NCBI RefSeq assembly: GCF_011752995.1 | Contig: NZ_VWWL01000005.1 | Coordinates: 89,484-153,483 of the forward strand | Reading direction: 5' to 3' | DNA length: 64,000 bases | Origin: Burkholderia sp. Ax-1724 | GTDB taxonomy: Bacteria > Pseudomonadota > Gammaproteobacteria > Burkholderiales > Burkholderiaceae | In this document: piece after piece, positions 44,824 through 53,695 of the stretch | Numbering within the stretch: position 1 is the stretch's first letter | Layout: each line of letters opens with the position of its first letter | The notes under the pieces: model-generated | Databases searched by the model: none | What the model was told of the DNA's origin: nothing | What the model saw: only the letters and a program-made list of their open reading frames with translations | Translations under genes and position numbers: made by a program

Positions 44824-45462
44824 ATGTCCGATCAATACCTCGGTGAAATCCGCATGGTGGGCTTCGACTTCGCACCCAACGGCTGGGCGTTGTGCCAGGG
44901 GCAGCTCATGTCGATTGCGCAAAACAGCCCGCTGTTCGCGCTGCTCGGCACGTACTACGGCGGCAACGGCCAAACCACGTTCGGTCTGCCGAACCTGCAG
45001 GGCCGCTCGCCGGTCGGCGTGGGGACGGGGCTGGGTCTCGCGCCGGTGGTGACCGGCGAGCAGGCCGGAGCCGAAAACATCACGCTGACGCAGGCGCAAT
45101 TGCCCGTTCACACGCACGCGACGCAAGTTACCGGTGCGACGCAGCCGACCACGGTTGCCGTGGCGATTCCCGCCGCGACGGGCACGACGGCCACGTCGGG
45201 GCCCCCCGCGACCAGCGTGACCAATATTCCCGGACCGACGACGGTGCTCGGCGGCGCGTTGTCGTCGGGCCATCCGGCGACGGTCTACAACACCGCCAAC
45301 GCCGACACCACGCTCAAGCCGTTCAACCTCACGGTGCCGGCCAGCCTGCCGAACGTCGTCAACGCGAATGCGGGCAGCGGCTTGCCGTTCAACACGCGCA
45401 ATCCGTATCTCGGCATCAACTTCATCGTCGCGTTGACGGGGATTTTCCCGTCGCGCGGCTAA
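44824..45462 (+). CDS. Phage tail collar-domain protein (MdpB-like)
   Basis: 212 residues; ATG with GGAGG 4 bases upstream. The N-terminus QYLGEIRMVGFDFAPNGWALCQGQLMSIAQNSPLFALLGTYYGGNG is the classical tail-collar/microcystin-dependent domain, with LPNLQGRSPVGVG, a Thr/Pro-rich middle and a conserved NPYLGINFIVAL end. In phages these domains cap tail fibres; outside phages they are found in secreted or surface proteins of unknown role. It precedes the giant protein by 70 bases, and lies in the same orientation. Confidence 0.88.
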   Translation: MSDQYLGEIRMVGFDFAPNGWALCQGQLMSIAQNSPLFALLGTYYGGNGQTTFGLPNLQGRSPVGVGTGLGLAPVVTGEQAGAENITLTQAQLPVHTHATQVTGATQPTTVAVAIPAATGTTATSGPPATSVTNIPGPTTVLGGALSSGHPATVYNTANADTTLKPFNLTVPASLPNVVNANAGSGLPFNTRNPYLGINFIVALTGIFPSRG

Positions 45463-45532
45463 AGCGTTTTCGTCCAGTCCCGTTTTGCGGCGCCGCGCGT
45501 TTGGAACGCGCGGCGGCCGGGAGAGTATCGTC

Positions 45533-48500
45533 ATGAAGATCGTCAGGCAGTGGCTCAAGCGTTTGAGTACCGAAAGCGAAATGCCGCGTCCGCGTGTCGC
45601 GGCTTCGCCCCTGTTGCTCGCGCTCGAACCGCGCGTCGTGTACGACGCGTCGGTCGCCGCTGTCGCGGCCAAACCGCACGCGGAAACGCATGCGCACGAA
45701 CACGCGCATCGTGCGGAGCCAACGCATAACGATCCGGCCGCAGCGAGTTCGTCGGGCCAGGGGGCTTCGCAAGCGACGTCTTCCGCGTCGGCGTCGGGTA
45801 CGTCCAATGCGGCACAACGCGATGCGGGAACGAACGGCGAGGGCGCCGGCACGAACACGAGCACGGGCAGCAAGGACACCAGCACCACCACGCACGCGCT
45901 CAAGGACACGAGCGTCACCACACCGGACGCCTCGCATCAGGTCGTCTTCATCGACCCGAGCGTCGAGAACTATCAGATATTGATCGCCGGTTTGCCGGCC
46001 GGCACGCAGTACGTCGTGCTCGACGCGAACAGCGACGGCTTCGCGCAGATCGCGCAGTACCTGCAAACCCATCACGGCATCGAGTCGATCCATCTGATTT
46101 CGCACGGCACGGACGGCGCGATCCAGGCCGGCTCGACGTGGCTCACCGGCGCGGATTTTTCGGCCTACAGCGCCGAGCTCGCGCAGATCGGCGCGGCGAT
46201 GAAGCCGGGCGGCGACTTCCTGATCTACGGCTGCGACGTCGCGCAAAAAGCCGACGGCCAGGCGCTCGTGCAGCAGATCGCGGCACTCACGCACCTGAAC
46301 GTCGCGGCATCGACCGACGACACCGGCGCGAGCGCGCTCGGCGGCAACTGGACGCTCGAATACCAGGCCGGGCACGTGCACACGGCCGTGATCGAATCGG
46401 CGAGCGCGCAGGCGCAGTTCAACGAGCTGCTCGGCGTGACGGTCGAAACCTTCGACACGGCCGCCGAGGCCAACAACGACACGGGCCAGGACCTCGGCTA
46501 TCGGACGAGCTATACGCTCGACGGCGTCGTATACACGACGGACGGCTCCGTCGAGGAAGGCGTGTGGAACAACGGCAATGCGCCGACCGGTCCGAGCGAC
46601 GTCAATTCCGGGGCCCCCAACGACGGCTTCCTCGAAGTCAACGTCAACAACGATCCGATGACGGAGTTCACGATCTCGCTCGCGAACGGCCATACCTTCA
46701 CGCTGTCGGATCTCGACATCAGCTCGGTCAACGGCAACTTCTATATCGAGGCGAACGGCAATGCCGCGACGCGCGTGCAGATTGCGACCGAGGCGGCAGG
46801 CGGCTTCGTCGGCAGCATCAAGAGCCTGATCGCCAACGACCCCGACTTCCAGAACACCCGATCGGTCACGCTGATCGACGTGAACGACCCGTACGGTCCG
46901 CTCTCGCTGTATATCGACAACGTGACCTATACCGACACGGGGCCCGCCGTCACGACGAGCAGCGGCAACGCGTCATGGGCGTCGGCGAACAACGGCGTGG
47001 GCGGCGCGCCGGTCGCGGTGGACAGCGGCCTGCAGCTTTCCGACGGCGGTTCGTCGACGGCGCAGTCCGCGACCGTGACGATCGCCAACGTGCAGGCGGG
47101 CGACGTGCTCGGCTTTGTGTCGGTCAACGGCATCAGCGGCAGCTATTCGAGCGGCACGGGCACGCTGACGCTGACCGCCAGCGGCACGCCGACGCTCGCC
47201 CAATGGCAGGCGGCGCTCGAATCGGTGACGTTCGCGAATACGCTGGTGACGCCCTCCACCGTTACGCGTACGGTCGACTTCTCGTTCAACGACGGCACCT
47301 CGACGAGCAACGTCGCCTCGCGCAGCGTGAACGTGACCGCGACCGACCAGTCGCCGATCGTCGTCGACGGCGGCAGCAGCATGTCGAGCTATCAGGCCGG
47401 CTCGACACCGACGGCGATCTCCACCTTTTCCGTCAGCGACGCGGACAACACGACGCTCGCCTCGGCGACGATCTCGATCGCGAGCGGCTACCACAGCGGA
47501 GATACGCTCTCGTTCGATAACACCGACTCGACGCAGTTCGGCAACATCGGCATCACGGCGAACGCGAACGGCACGCTGACGCTGACTTCGGTGGGCGCGA
47601 GCGCGACGCTCGTGCAATGGCAGCACGCGCTCGATGCAGTCACGTTTTCGACGTCGGCTGCGGCGGTATCGGGCGCGCGCAACTTCACGATCTCGGTCAA
47701 CGACGGTGTAGCTTCGAGCTCGCTCGCGCTGCACACGGTGAACGTGACGAGTGGCCCGACGATCACCACCGACCCCGGTTCGGCCGCATTCGTCGCCGGC
47801 GACAATACGGCCTCGATGCCGGTGCTGATCGACTCGGGACTGAGCGTGGCCGACGGTCAGAGCACGACGCTCGAAAGCGCGACCGTGCAGATCACCGGCA
47901 ACTTCACGGCCGATCAGGACTCGCTGCTGTTCGTTGCCAATCCGGCGACGATGGGCGACATCGTCGGCGCCTACAACTCGGGCACCGGCACGCTCACGCT
48001 GACGGCCTCGGGCGGCGCGACGCTCGCGCAATGGCAGGCGGCGCTGAGTTCGGTCCAGTACGCGAACTATCTGACGACGCCTGCGAGCGCCATGCGCACG
48101 ATCAGCTACCAGATCAACGACGGCACGACCATGAGCGCGGTCGCGACGCGCACGGTGACCGTGACCGACACCGACCAGACGCCGATCATTACGACGAGCG
48201 GCACGACCGCGAACTTCGTCGCCGGCGACAACGTGGCCTCGACGCCGGTCGTGATCGACAGCGGCATCGCCGTGAGCGATCTGGACAACACGACGCTCGC
48301 TTCGGCGACGGTGCAGATCGGCACGGGCTTTCACGCGGGCGAGGATGTCCTGTCGTTCGTCAACGACGGCACGACGATGGGCAACATCACCGCGACCTAC
48401 GATGCCGTGCACGGCACGTTGATGCTGAATTCGGTGGGCGCCAGCGCGACGCTCACGCAATGGCAGGCCGCGTTGAGCGCGGTGACGTACACCGATACGG

Positions 48501-51500
48501 CCATCACGCCCGATACCACGACGCGCACGATCAGCTTCACGGTCAACGACGGCACGAAGTCGTCGGCGGCGGCCACCGCGCAGATCGACGTAAGCGATAC
48601 CGATCAGACGCCGATCGTGACCGGCACGTCCGGCGATGCGAGCTGGGTGCAAGGCGACAACACGGCGGCGTCGCCCGTCACGGTGGATGGCGGCATTACG
48701 GTGTCCGACCGCGACAACACGACGCTCGTGTCGGCTTCCGTAACGATCGGCAACTACGACAGCAATGGCGACGCGCTGCTTTTCACCAACGACGGCGCGA
48801 CGATGGGCAACATCACTGGCGTGTACGCCAGCGGTGTGCTGACGCTCACGTCCTCGGGCGGCATCGCGACGCTCGCGCAGTGGCAGGCGGCGCTGCGCTC
48901 GGTGCAGTTCACCGATACCGCGGCCGCGCCGAGCGGCGCCGCGCGCACGATCGGCTTCGTCGTCAACGACGGCGTGAAGAGCAGCAGCGTGTGGACCCGC
49001 ACGGTCGACGTGACGCTGACCGACCAGACGCCGGTGCTGACCTTGTCCAACGGCACGACGAGCTTCGTCGCGGGCGACAACGTGGCCTCGACGCCGGTCG
49101 TGGTCGATCCGGGCATCACGCTGTCGGATAGCGGCGGCGCGACGATACGCACCGCCGAGGTGATATTTAACAGCACCTTCTATGTGGGCGAGGACGTGCT
49201 CGCGTTCACGGGCGGCGCCGCGTTCGGCGATATCACCGCCACGTACACCGGCGCGGCCGGCGCACTGGAGCTGAGTTCAGCAGGCCGCGCGACGCTCGCG
49301 CAGTGGCAGGCTGCCTTGCGCTCGATTACCTACACCGATACCGCGATCGTGCCGAGCGGCATTGTCCGCACGATCAGCTTCACGGTTAGCGACGGCATCA
49401 AGACGAGCATGCCGGTCATCAAAGTCGTCCTGGTGAGCGCGACCGATCAGACGCCGGTGGTGACCGCCTCGACGAGCAGCGTCACGTATCCGGCGGGCGG
49501 CGCGCCGCTCACGATCGACAGCGGCGTGACGTTCAGCGATCGCGACAGTACGGTAACGCCGTCCCTGCCGATGACTTTCACGTTGCAGATCGCGTCCGGT
49601 TTCCAGTCCGGCGACACGATCACGCTCAACTACAACGCGGCAACGATGGGGGCTGGTTTCTCGGATTCCTTCAACGCGGCGACCGGCACGTACACGCTCA
49701 ACTCGAACGGTATGACGGTCGCGCAGTACCAGGCGATCCTCGAGGGTTTGCAGTTCTCGACGGCTTCGAGCGCGCCGCTCGGCGCGCGCACGCTGCAACT
49801 CACCGCGAACGACGGCACGAAGACGAGCGCGCCGGTCGCCTACACGATCGACGTGACCAGCTCCGCCCCTTCGCTGACGACGACGAGCACCGGCAGCGCC
49901 ACGTTCGTCGCGGGCGACAACACGGTATCGACGCCGGTCACGGTCGACGGCAACCTCGTGGTGGCCGATCCGCTCGGCGACGTGATTACGAGCGCGACGG
50001 TTGAGATTACCGGCAACCTGCATGCGGGCGAAGACGTGCTGCTGTTCACGAGCCAGAACGGCATCTACGGCAACTACAACGCCCTGACGGGCGTGCTCAC
50101 GCTCACGGGCAGCGGCGCGACGAACCAGCAATGGCAGGACGCGCTGCGCTCGATCACGTACACCGATACGGCGGTCACGCCGAACCCCGCCATGCGCACG
50201 ATCAGCTTCGTGCTCGACGCCGGCTCGCAGTTCAGCACGGCGCTGTCGCGCACGGTGACGGTGACCGACACCGATCAGACGCCGTTGCTGTCGACCAGCA
50301 GCACGGGCAGCGCATCGTTCGTGGCGGGCGACAACGTCGCGTCGACGCCGGTGGTGGTCGATGGCGGCATCGTGGTCAGCGATCTCGACAACACGACGCT
50401 TGCCTCGGCGACGGTGCAGATCGGCTCGGGCTTTCATGCGGGCGAGGATGTCCTGTCGTTCACGAACGACGGTACGACGATGGGCAACATTACCGCGAGC
50501 TACGATGCCGTGCACGGTACGTTGACGCTGACTTCGGCCAGCGCGAACGCGACGCTCGCGCAGTGGCAAGCCGCCTTGCGCTCGGTCACCTACACCGACA
50601 CGGCGATCACGCCGGACACCACCACACGTACGATCGGCTTTGCGGTCAACGATGGCACGAAGACGAGCGCCGCGCTGTCGCGCACGGTGACGGTGGCCGA
50701 TACCGATCAGACGCCGTTGCTGTCGACGAGCAGCACGGGCAGCGCATCGTTCGTGGCGGGCGATAACGTGGCCTCGACGCCGGTGGTGATCGATAGCGGC
50801 ATCGTGGTCAGCGATCTCGACAATGCGACGCTCGCCTCGGCGACGGTGCAGATCGGCTCGGGCTTTCATGCGGGCGAGGATGTCCTGTCGTTCACGAACG
50901 ACGGTGCGACGATGGGCAACATCACCGCGAGCTACAACGCTGCGACCGGTGTGTTGACGCTGACCTCGGCCAGCGCGAACGCGACGCTCGCGCAGTGGCA
51001 GGCCGCGTTGCGCTCGGTCACCTACACCGACACGGCGATCACACCGGACAACACCACGCGCACGATCGGCTTCACGGTCAACGATGGGATCGAAACCAGC
51101 GTGGCGCTGTCGCGCGACGTGACGGTGACCGACGTCGACCAGACGCCGCTTATCGCGACCACCAGCACGGGCAGCGCATCGTTCGTGTCGGGCGATAACA
51201 CGGTGTCGATACCGGTCGTGGTCGATGGCGGCATCGTGCTCAGCGACCTCGACAACACGACGCTCGCCTCGGCGACGGTGCAGGTCGGCTCGGGCTTTCA
51301 TGCCGGCGAAGACGTGCTGGCGTTCACGAACGACGGCGTGATGATGGGCAACATCGTCGCGAGCTACGATGCCGCGACCGGTGTGCTGACGTTGACTTCG
51401 TTCAACGCGAGCGCAACGCTCGCGCAATGGCAGGCCGCGTTGCGCTCGGTCACCTACACCGACACGGCGATCACGCCGAATAACACCACGCGCACGATCA

Positions 51501-53695
51501 GCTTCACGGTCAACGACGGGATCGAAACCAGCACCGCGCTGTCGCGCGACGTGACGGTGACCGATACGGATCAGACGCCGGTGCTGTCGACGAGCAGCAC
51601 GGGCAGTGCAGCGTTCGTGGCGGGCGATAACGTGGCGTCGACACCGGTCGTGGTGGATGGCGGCATCGCGGTCAGCGATCTCGACAACACGACGCTCGCC
51701 TCGGCGACGGTCGCGATCGGTTCGGGTTTCCATGCTGGTGAAGATGTCCTGTCGTTCACGAACGATGGCGCGACGATGGGTAACATCGCCGCGAGCTACG
51801 ACGCCGCGACCGGTGTGCTGACGTTGACTTCGTCCAGCGCGAACGCGACGCTCGCGCAGTGGCAGGCCGCGCTGCGCTCGATCACCTACACCGATACGGC
51901 GATCACGCCGAATACCGCGATGCGCACGATCAGCTTCGCGGTCAACGATGGGATCGAAACCAGCGTGGCGCTGTCGCGCACGGTGACGGTGGCCGATACC
52001 GATCAGACGCCGCTCGTCTCGACCACCAGCACAGGTAGTGCAGCGTTCGTGTCGGGCGATAACACGGTATCGACGCCGGTCGTGGTGGATGGCGGTATCG
52101 CGGTCGGCGATCGAGACAACACGACGCTGGCCTCGGCGACGGTACAGATCGGCACAGGCTTCCACGCAGGCGAAGACGTTCTGGCGTTCACGAACGACGG
52201 CGCGACGATGGGCAACATCGCCGCGAGCTACAACGCTGCGACCGGTGTGTTGACGCTGACTTCGACCGGCGCAAGCGCCACGCTCGCACAATGGCAAACG
52301 GCGTTGCGCTCGATCACCTACACCGACACGGCGATCACGCCCAACACCGCGACGCGCACGATCAGCTTCACAGTCAACGACGGCACCAAGGCGAGCATCG
52401 CACTCGCGCGCGCAGTCGGCGTGACGGCCACGCATCAGACGCTGATCGTCGATGGCGGCGGCGTCACGCTGAGCTATACCGCCAACGGCAATGCCGCCGA
52501 CGCGCTTGCGGTCGGCGACGGCATCACGCTGACCGACCGCAACCCGACGCCGCTGACCTCGGCCACGGTGTCGTTCAGCGGTACGTTCGATCCGCAGCAC
52601 GACGTGCTCGCGTTCACGAGCGGTGGCACGGCGACCGGCGACATCAGCGCCGCCTACGATGCCGCGAGCGGCGTGCTCAGGCTCACCTCGGCGAGCGGCA
52701 CGGCGACGCTCGCGCAATGGCAGGCCGCGTTCGCCGCGGTCTCGTATCGCGACACGCAGTTCGAGAGCACCGGCAGCAGCCGCACGATCGCCTTCGCGAT
52801 CAGCGACGGCGTCGCGTCGAGCGCGCCCGCGACGCGCACGGTGCAGGTCGTCGCCACGACGCAGCCGTCCGGCACGCCGATCCTGCCGGAGCACAAGGGC
52901 GAGCCGCTGGCGACGCCCACGATCGTCGCGCCGCCGGTCTTCAATCCGTCGCGCACGAATCCGCTGATCGTCAGCGGCACCACCGGTTATAGCGACGGCG
53001 TGTCGAATCCGCTGATCGTGCTCGAAGCGCTGAAGCCGCCGGCCGAACTCGGCACGATAGTGTTGCCGCCGACTCGCACGTTCACGCAGGACGACCAGCA
53101 CAACAGCTCGCTCGGCGACACGCACGTGAGTCCGCTCGATTCGATCGCGCCGCCCGACCTCGGCGACGAAACCGCGAGCCTGCAGGTGCTGGCGTCGCTC
53201 GACGTGCATCCGCAGCGTCACGCGGACGGCTCGTTCGCGCTGCTGACGGCCGCGCTTCTGCCGAACTCGCCGGACACGCGCGCAACCAGCATCGCCAACG
53301 ACGTGAGCATCACGCTCGCCGATGGCGAACCGCTGCCGTCGTGGCTCCACTACGACGCGGCACGCGGCGAACTCTCCGGCGTGCCGCCCGCGGGCGTGCA
53401 CGAAGTGCGCGTGACGCTGGCCGTGCGCGACGCGTTCGGCCGCGTGACGCATCGCGAAGTGGTCGTGTCGCTCGACGCGGCGCACCGTCAGGCCCCGCAC
53501 GCGCCCGCGCCGAAGCCGGTGAAAAGCGCGCCGCCGCATGCCGCGCTGCCGCCCGCGAAGCCTTCGCTGAGCGCGCAGTTCGCGAGCGCGCACGCGGCCT
53601 TGCATGTCACGCGCGCGGGCGTAGCCGGCGCAAAGGTCGCGCATGCCGAAGCCGTCGACAACCGCGCGACGCATTCGCTGGAGCCGCGCGCATGA
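45533..53695 (+). CDS. Giant DUF4347/tandem-repeat surface protein (LEPR-motif)
   Basis: 2,720 residues from the ATG at 45533. Layout: an N-terminal LALEPRVVYDAS motif (residues 30-40) and Ala/His/Ser-rich stretch; DUF4347 (about 135-300) with a caspase-like pair His191 in LISHGTDG and Cys234 in LIYGCDVAQ; a linker with VETFDTAAEAN; fourteen tandem beta-rich repeats of about 140 residues (about 468-2443), with the motif TDQTP at their borders; then an Ig-like He_PIG-type domain (about 2585-2650) and a Pro/Ala-rich tail. No classical signal peptide and no RTX motifs. Known relatives are large surface or adhesion proteins. The following TolC/HlyD/M50 genes overlap in coding (ATGA at its stop), so these are likely its exporter. 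Confidence 0.92.
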   Translation: MKIVRQWLKRLSTESEMPRPRVAASPLLLALEPRVVYDASVAAVAAKPHAETHAHEHAHRAEPTHNDPAAASSSGQGASQATSSASASGTSNAAQRDAGTNGEGAGTNTSTGSKDTSTTTHALKDTSVTTPDASHQVVFIDPSVENYQILIAGLPAGTQYVVLDANSDGFAQIAQYLQTHHGIESIHLISHGTDGAIQAGSTWLTGADFSAYSAELAQIGAAMKPGGDFLIYGCDVAQKADGQALVQQIAALTHLNVAASTDDTGASALGGNWTLEYQAGHVHTAVIESASAQAQFNELLGVTVETFDTAAEANNDTGQDLGYRTSYTLDGVVYTTDGSVEEGVWNNGNAPTGPSDVNSGAPNDGFLEVNVNNDPMTEFTISLANGHTFTLSDLDISSVNGNFYIEANGNAATRVQIATEAAGGFVGSIKSLIANDPDFQNTRSVTLIDVNDPYGPLSLYIDNVTYTDTGPAVTTSSGNASWASANNGVGGAPVAVDSGLQLSDGGSSTAQSATVTIANVQAGDVLGFVSVNGISGSYSSGTGTLTLTASGTPTLAQWQAALESVTFANTLVTPSTVTRTVDFSFNDGTSTSNVASRSVNVTATDQSPIVVDGGSSMSSYQAGSTPTAISTFSVSDADNTTLASATISIASGYHSGDTLSFDNTDSTQFGNIGITANANGTLTLTSVGASATLVQWQHALDAVTFSTSAAAVSGARNFTISVNDGVASSSLALHTVNVTSGPTITTDPGSAAFVAGDNTASMPVLIDSGLSVADGQSTTLESATVQITGNFTADQDSLLFVANPATMGDIVGAYNSGTGTLTLTASGGATLAQWQAALSSVQYANYLTTPASAMRTISYQINDGTTMSAVATRTVTVTDTDQTPIITTSGTTANFVAGDNVASTPVVIDSGIAVSDLDNTTLASATVQIGTGFHAGEDVLSFVNDGTTMGNITATYDAVHGTLMLNSVGASATLTQWQAALSAVTYTDTAITPDTTTRTISFTVNDGTKSSAAATAQIDVSDTDQTPIVTGTSGDASWVQGDNTAASPVTVDGGITVSDRDNTTLVSASVTIGNYDSNGDALLFTNDGATMGNITGVYASGVLTLTSSGGIATLAQWQAALRSVQFTDTAAAPSGAARTIGFVVNDGVKSSSVWTRTVDVTLTDQTPVLTLSNGTTSFVAGDNVASTPVVVDPGITLSDSGGATIRTAEVIFNSTFYVGEDVLAFTGGAAFGDITATYTGAAGALELSSAGRATLAQWQAALRSITYTDTAIVPSGIVRTISFTVSDGIKTSMPVIKVVLVSATDQTPVVTASTSSVTYPAGGAPLTIDSGVTFSDRDSTVTPSLPMTFTLQIASGFQSGDTITLNYNAATMGAGFSDSFNAATGTYTLNSNGMTVAQYQAILEGLQFSTASSAPLGARTLQLTANDGTKTSAPVAYTIDVTSSAPSLTTTSTGSATFVAGDNTVSTPVTVDGNLVVADPLGDVITSATVEITGNLHAGEDVLLFTSQNGIYGNYNALTGVLTLTGSGATNQQWQDALRSITYTDTAVTPNPAMRTISFVLDAGSQFSTALSRTVTVTDTDQTPLLSTSSTGSASFVAGDNVASTPVVVDGGIVVSDLDNTTLASATVQIGSGFHAGEDVLSFTNDGTTMGNITASYDAVHGTLTLTSASANATLAQWQAALRSVTYTDTAITPDTTTRTIGFAVNDGTKTSAALSRTVTVADTDQTPLLSTSSTGSASFVAGDNVASTPVVIDSGIVVSDLDNATLASATVQIGSGFHAGEDVLSFTNDGATMGNITASYNAATGVLTLTSASANATLAQWQAALRSVTYTDTAITPDNTTRTIGFTVNDGIETSVALSRDVTVTDVDQTPLIATTSTGSASFVSGDNTVSIPVVVDGGIVLSDLDNTTLASATVQVGSGFHAGEDVLAFTNDGVMMGNIVASYDAATGVLTLTSFNASATLAQWQAALRSVTYTDTAITPNNTTRTISFTVNDGIETSTALSRDVTVTDTDQTPVLSTSSTGSAAFVAGDNVASTPVVVDGGIAVSDLDNTTLASATVAIGSGFHAGEDVLSFTNDGATMGNIAASYDAATGVLTLTSSSANATLAQWQAALRSITYTDTAITPNTAMRTISFAVNDGIETSVALSRTVTVADTDQTPLVSTTSTGSAAFVSGDNTVSTPVVVDGGIAVGDRDNTTLASATVQIGTGFHAGEDVLAFTNDGATMGNIAASYNAATGVLTLTSTGASATLAQWQTALRSITYTDTAITPNTATRTISFTVNDGTKASIALARAVGVTATHQTLIVDGGGVTLSYTANGNAADALAVGDGITLTDRNPTPLTSATVSFSGTFDPQHDVLAFTSGGTATGDISAAYDAASGVLRLTSASGTATLAQWQAAFAAVSYRDTQFESTGSSRTIAFAISDGVASSAPATRTVQVVATTQPSGTPILPEHKGEPLATPTIVAPPVFNPSRTNPLIVSGTTGYSDGVSNPLIVLEALKPPAELGTIVLPPTRTFTQDDQHNSSLGDTHVSPLDSIAPPDLGDETASLQVLASLDVHPQRHADGSFALLTAALLPNSPDTRATSIANDVSITLADGEPLPSWLHYDAARGELSGVPPAGVHEVRVTLAVRDAFGRVTHREVVVSLDAAHRQAPHAPAPKPVKSAPPHAALPPAKPSLSAQFASAHAALHVTRAGVAGAKVAHAEAVDNRATHSLEPRA
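46936..52860 (+). repeat. Fourteen tandem beta-rich repeats within the giant protein
   Basis: Repeats of roughly 130-145 residues with recurring SATVQI, TLAQWQAALRSVTYTDTA and TRTISFTVNDG strands. The first eight and the last are diverged; five in the middle (50273-52432) are nearly identical with an exact 432-base period. Probably Ig-fold or cadherin-like units that form a rod. Confidence 0.9.
50273..52432 (+). repeat. Five near-identical 432-bp coding repeats
   Basis: The string GATCAGAC (or GACCAGAC) at repeat borders occurs at 50273, 50705, 51137, 51569, 52001 and 52433 (the last as CATCAGAC), an exact 432-base spacing (144 codons). High identity implies recent duplication or gene conversion and possible copy-number variation between strains. 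Confidence 0.9.

Noticed and set aside
50273..52432. CRISPR-like regular repeats
   Set aside because: The 432-bp units are continuous coding sequence in frame, not short direct repeats with spacers.
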